DNA of 36,595 nt. Origin: UBA993 sp964389365 (GTDB taxonomy: Bacteria; Bacillota; Dethiobacteria; DTU022). The first letter of the stretch is position 1. The number at the start of each line of letters is the position of its first letter. The notes beneath the pieces were generated by a model. The model saw only the letters and a list, made by a program, of their open reading frames with translations, was not told where the DNA came from and searched no databases. The position numbers and the translations under genes are program-made. Positions 33,986 through 36,595 of this stretch are shown one piece after another. Location of the stretch: NCBI GenBank assembly GCA_964389365.1, contig CAYMDO010000019.1:1-36595 (forward strand), written 5' to 3'.

Positions 33986-36595
33986 GATAAATCGGGCTTT
34001 AGTAAAGCAAGGAATTCGCTTACGAGCAGCGGGTCGAACTGAGATCCGGCACAGCGCCGAAGCTCTTCCAGGGCTTCGGCCGGTTTTAATTTTTCCGCAT
34101 AGGGGCGGTCGCCGGTCATGGCGCTGTAGGCAATAATGATTGACAGGATCCGGTTTTCAAGCGCAATGTCATCGCCTGATATTCCCAAAGGATAACCGCT
34201 GCCATCATAGTTTTCGTGATGGCGCAAAATCAGATCGGCAATCCCGGAAAATTCCGCTGATGAGGCGGCTATGCGGTAGCCTATCTCGGGGTGCCGACGA
34301 ATCGTTTCCCGCTCAGCGTCACTTAGTGCGTCTTTTTTCTTTTTCAGGCTGTAATGCACCAGCTGGTCGGGCATATTTACTTTGCCCAGGTCATAAACTT
34401 TTGCCAACAGCCGCAAGTTGTTAAATTGTATTTCCCCCAACCGCAGGTGCCTGCCAAATTTTTCAACCAGTTCCTGAACCTGTGCGCTGCTGCCTTCACC
34501 CAGTTTTTTGCGGGTTGACATAATATTAACAAGCCTATCAACAATACCTGTATAAGCCAGGTGGCTGCGCAAAATCTTATCTTTATACATTGCATTATCT
34601 GCTTCTTTGTAGGTTTCCTCAAGCGGGCTATCCTTTGCCGGGTTAACCGCCATGCCGATCGAGATGCTGATTGGGAGATCCTTCTGCTGATCGTTATAGC
34701 AGTCAATACATGCCCGCAGCCGGGCAATCAGCTCTTCAGCGGCATCGCGGCCTGTATGAGGCAGGATGATAGCAAACTCATCCCCACCGACTCGGGCCAG
34801 GATATCGTAGGCGCGAAGTGCGCCTTTCAGCAAATCAGCCGTTATTTTTAAAAAGCGATCGCCTTCAACATGGCCCAGGGTATCATTAACCAGCTTCAAT
34901 CCATCTAGGTCCGCCGAAACTATAGTGATCGGATAATCGCGCGAAAAACTTAGCCTTTCCAACTCATTTTCAAAATAGTGCCGGTTATAAAGCCCGGTCA
35001 GCCGGTCGTGCAGGCTGATCCGTTCCAGCTCAGCCAAATAATTTTTCCGGTCTGTGATATTGCGGACAATCGACACCACTTCTACATTACCGATCGGCGA
35101 AAGGCGGGCTTCAAAAAAGCATTCGCGATTATCTTCGAGATAACTGTACTCAACTATTTCCACCTTACCGCTGGCTAAAACCTGCCTGATGCCGTTCAAC
35201 AGTATGTTTGCTGTCGCCTCGGGCAGCACTCCAACAATATTTTTCCCGACCAGCGTTTTGCTTGCATAGAGTTGGCGCGCATGCAGGTGCAGCTGTTTTT
35301 CGTCCTTCACTACAACATCGAGGTAATCCCCTTTGCTGCTGTAACGAAAGAGCATATCGGGGATCGCCCCGACAAGGGCCCGGTGACGCAGTTCGCTATC
35401 TCTAAGCTGCTCTTCAACCCTTTTACGATCAGTAATATCCATGATCAGGCCGTCAATGTAGATCACATTGCCATTATCATCTTTAACGCCACGCCCTCTC
35501 TCGTGCACCCAGCGGATACAGCCGTCTTTGCGTATGACCCGATACTCAATATCCCATATTTGATCAGCTTCGATTGCCCGGGCGATAATCTGATCGTTAT
35601 TGTTGTCATCTTTACAGATTACACTGGCATATGACCGGACATTATTATTGATAAAATCGCTGGAAGGGTAGCCTGTGATGTTATCCACATCGCCGCCCAC
35701 ATATACCATAGTCCAATGCTGATTATAAAGGCAGCGGTAGCTCGTTCCAGGCAGGTTGTCGACCAGCGACCGGTATTGCTCGACAACATCCCGCAGCTCT
35801 TTGCCTACCCGGTAGCGAACCAGTGCCGAGGCAACCAGCGCCGCATAGATCTCGATGATCTGGGCATTGACAATAATCTTGTGGCGAGGCATAAACATAA
35901 TCATATCGCCCATAGCTTCACCCTCGTAACACATATTTATAACATAAACGCTGCCGGTTCCAGCCAACCGCTCCAGGATCGAAGAAACGTGGGGCGAAAC
36001 CGCTCCGGCGGCTGAGTCGCAGAGGCTTTTATAGTGCAGGAGCCCACCCTCTTTGATTGCATTAATTCTTGCGGGCATGGTGTCCCATTCCGCGCCGACC
36101 AGCTCAAAGCCAAGGATACTGCTAACCTTACGGGCCAGTTTACCGACACCTGATACTGCTTTGGTTACAGATTTCCGAAAATCCTGGCTATAGATATTAA
36201 CAGCGGCATACTTGGCTTCCGATAGCTCCAGTAAACCGTCCGCAATAACCTGGTAGTCCAGTTCACCGGCCGGAAAGCGCATAATTTCCTGACCCCTTGC
36301 GATCAGCCGGGCAAAGGCTTTATTTTCATATGTCTGGGTGGTTACTTCCCTGAACGAAACTGCAAAATAACCCGGGGCATCGCTGAACGCGATTACATCA
36401 TACCAGCGGCCTGTCGGCTCGAAATACCGTTCAAACCGGGTGCTCCTGCCCTCCAGCGCAAGCCTTGCATAAACATCGATCCAGTTAACAGCCAATTCGC
36501 CGATTTCCGGGTAGACCTCGGTAACCTTTTTACCGATCACTTTTTCCCGCTTTAAACCGGTGAGCTGTTCAAAGGCATCATTTATTTCAAGAAAT
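33982..36595 (-). CDS. PAS/GAF/PAS/PAS/GGDEF/HD-type signalling protein (5' end outside window)
   Basis: The frame stays open to the window edge (it reads FLEINDAFEQLTGLKREKV before GTG 36540), so the start is missing. Counting from that GTG: rest of a PAS domain (1-70), a GAF-like domain (about 85-245), PAS (255-372), PAS (385-497), GGDEF (about 503-660; VGGDEF, with RAYD product-inhibition site five residues before) and an HD-GYP-like domain (about 675-852). The HD part has YDLGK where His-Asp is expected, while HHENYDGSGYP is kept, so the phosphodiesterase may be inactive. It most likely makes cyclic-di-GMP. It is followed by the corrinoid trio on the same strand with 36 bases between. Confidence 0.9.
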   Translation of the reverse strand, partial: FLEINDAFEQLTGLKREKVIGKKVTEVYPEIGELAVNWIDVYARLALEGRSTRFERYFEPTGRWYDVIAFSDAPGYFAVSFREVTTQTYENKAFARLIARGQEIMRFPAGELDYQVIADGLLELSEAKYAAVNIYSQDFRKSVTKAVSGVGKLARKVSSILGFELVGAEWDTMPARINAIKEGGLLHYKSLCDSAAGAVSPHVSSILERLAGTGSVYVINMCYEGEAMGDMIMFMPRHKIIVNAQIIEIYAALVASALVRYRVGKELRDVVEQYRSLVDNLPGTSYRCLYNQHWTMVYVGGDVDNITGYPSSDFINNNVRSYASVICKDDNNNDQIIARAIEADQIWDIEYRVIRKDGCIRWVHERGRGVKDDNGNVIYIDGLIMDITDRKRVEEQLRDSELRHRALVGAIPDMLFRYSSKGDYLDVVVKDEKQLHLHARQLYASKTLVGKNIVGVLPEATANILLNGIRQVLASGKVEIVEYSYLEDNRECFFEARLSPIGNVEVVSIVRNITDRKNYLAELERISLHDRLTGLYNRHYFENELERLSFSRDYPITIVSADLDGLKLVNDTLGHVEGDRFLKITADLLKGALRAYDILARVGGDEFAIILPHTGRDAAEELIARLRACIDCYNDQQKDLPISISIGMAVNPAKDSPLEETYKEADNAMYKDKILRSHLAYTGIVDRLVNIMSTRKKLGEGSSAQVQELVEKFGRHLRLGEIQFNNLRLLAKVYDLGKVNMPDQLVHYSLKKKKDALSDAERETIRRHPEIGYRIAASSAEFSGIADLILRHHENYDGSGYPLGISGDDIALENRILSIIIAYSAMTGDRPYAEKLKPAEALEELRRCAGSQFDPLLVSEFLALLKPDLS

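Overview
The window looks like chromosomal DNA of an anaerobic Gram-positive bacterium of the Clostridia (Peptococcaceae/Moorella/Syntrophomonas-like Bacillota). This is inferred from gene content and signals: strong AGGAGG-type ribosome sites, frequent TTG and GTG starts, sigma-A type promoters, class II fructose bisphosphatase (GlpX), DUF47/PiT phosphate genes, arginine deiminase, tryptophanase, corrinoid proteins and large PAS-GGDEF-HD sensors. No rRNA, tRNA or CRISPR array was seen.

Layout. 0.3-4.2 kb: FAD glycerol-3-phosphate dehydrogenase, a gene remnant, a GYF_2-domain protein and an HSD10-like short-chain dehydrogenase. 4.2-8.1 kb: a molybdate operon (MoeA/MoaB-like molybdopterin-binding protein, modA, modB, modC) behind a near-consensus promoter and a 140-nt structured leader. 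8.1-9.9 kb: an M14-type lipoprotein peptidase and a REP-associated tyrosine transposase (RAYT) with its repeats, one of which is now part of the peptidase coding sequence. 10-13.5 kb: a QueG-like Fe-S protein, then a PiT phosphate transporter between two DUF47 regulators. 13.6-18.2 kb: a YfcC-type carrier, then on the minus strand a membrane protein, adenine deaminase and a CDP-alcohol phosphatidyltransferase. 18.4-25.2 kb: a tryptophanase-type lyase, a nitroreductase-like protein, an unannotated 51-codon membrane peptide, a two-gene MaoC/acyl-CoA ligase unit and an ApbE flavin transferase. 25.3-26.0 kb: a rearrangement scar where a truncated ferredoxin-like gene meets an inverted truncated Dam-family methylase. 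26.2-30.7 kb: UspA, GlpX, arginine deiminase and a DEAD-box helicase.

30.7 kb to the end is the most interesting part. A translationally coupled minus-strand trio encodes a small corrinoid (B12-binding) protein, a methylcobamide methyltransferase (MtaA/UroD-family) homologue without the usual zinc-ligand pattern, and a DUF1638-like/GAF/GGDEF protein. It lies directly downstream of a second, larger PAS/GAF/PAS/PAS/GGDEF/HD protein that runs off the window. The trio is flanked by nearly identical 26-bp direct repeats. No substrate methyltransferase (MttB/MtaB type) or RamA activase lies in the window. My inference is a corrinoid or methyl-transfer sensor feeding cyclic-di-GMP signalling, rather than a catabolic methyltransferase operon.
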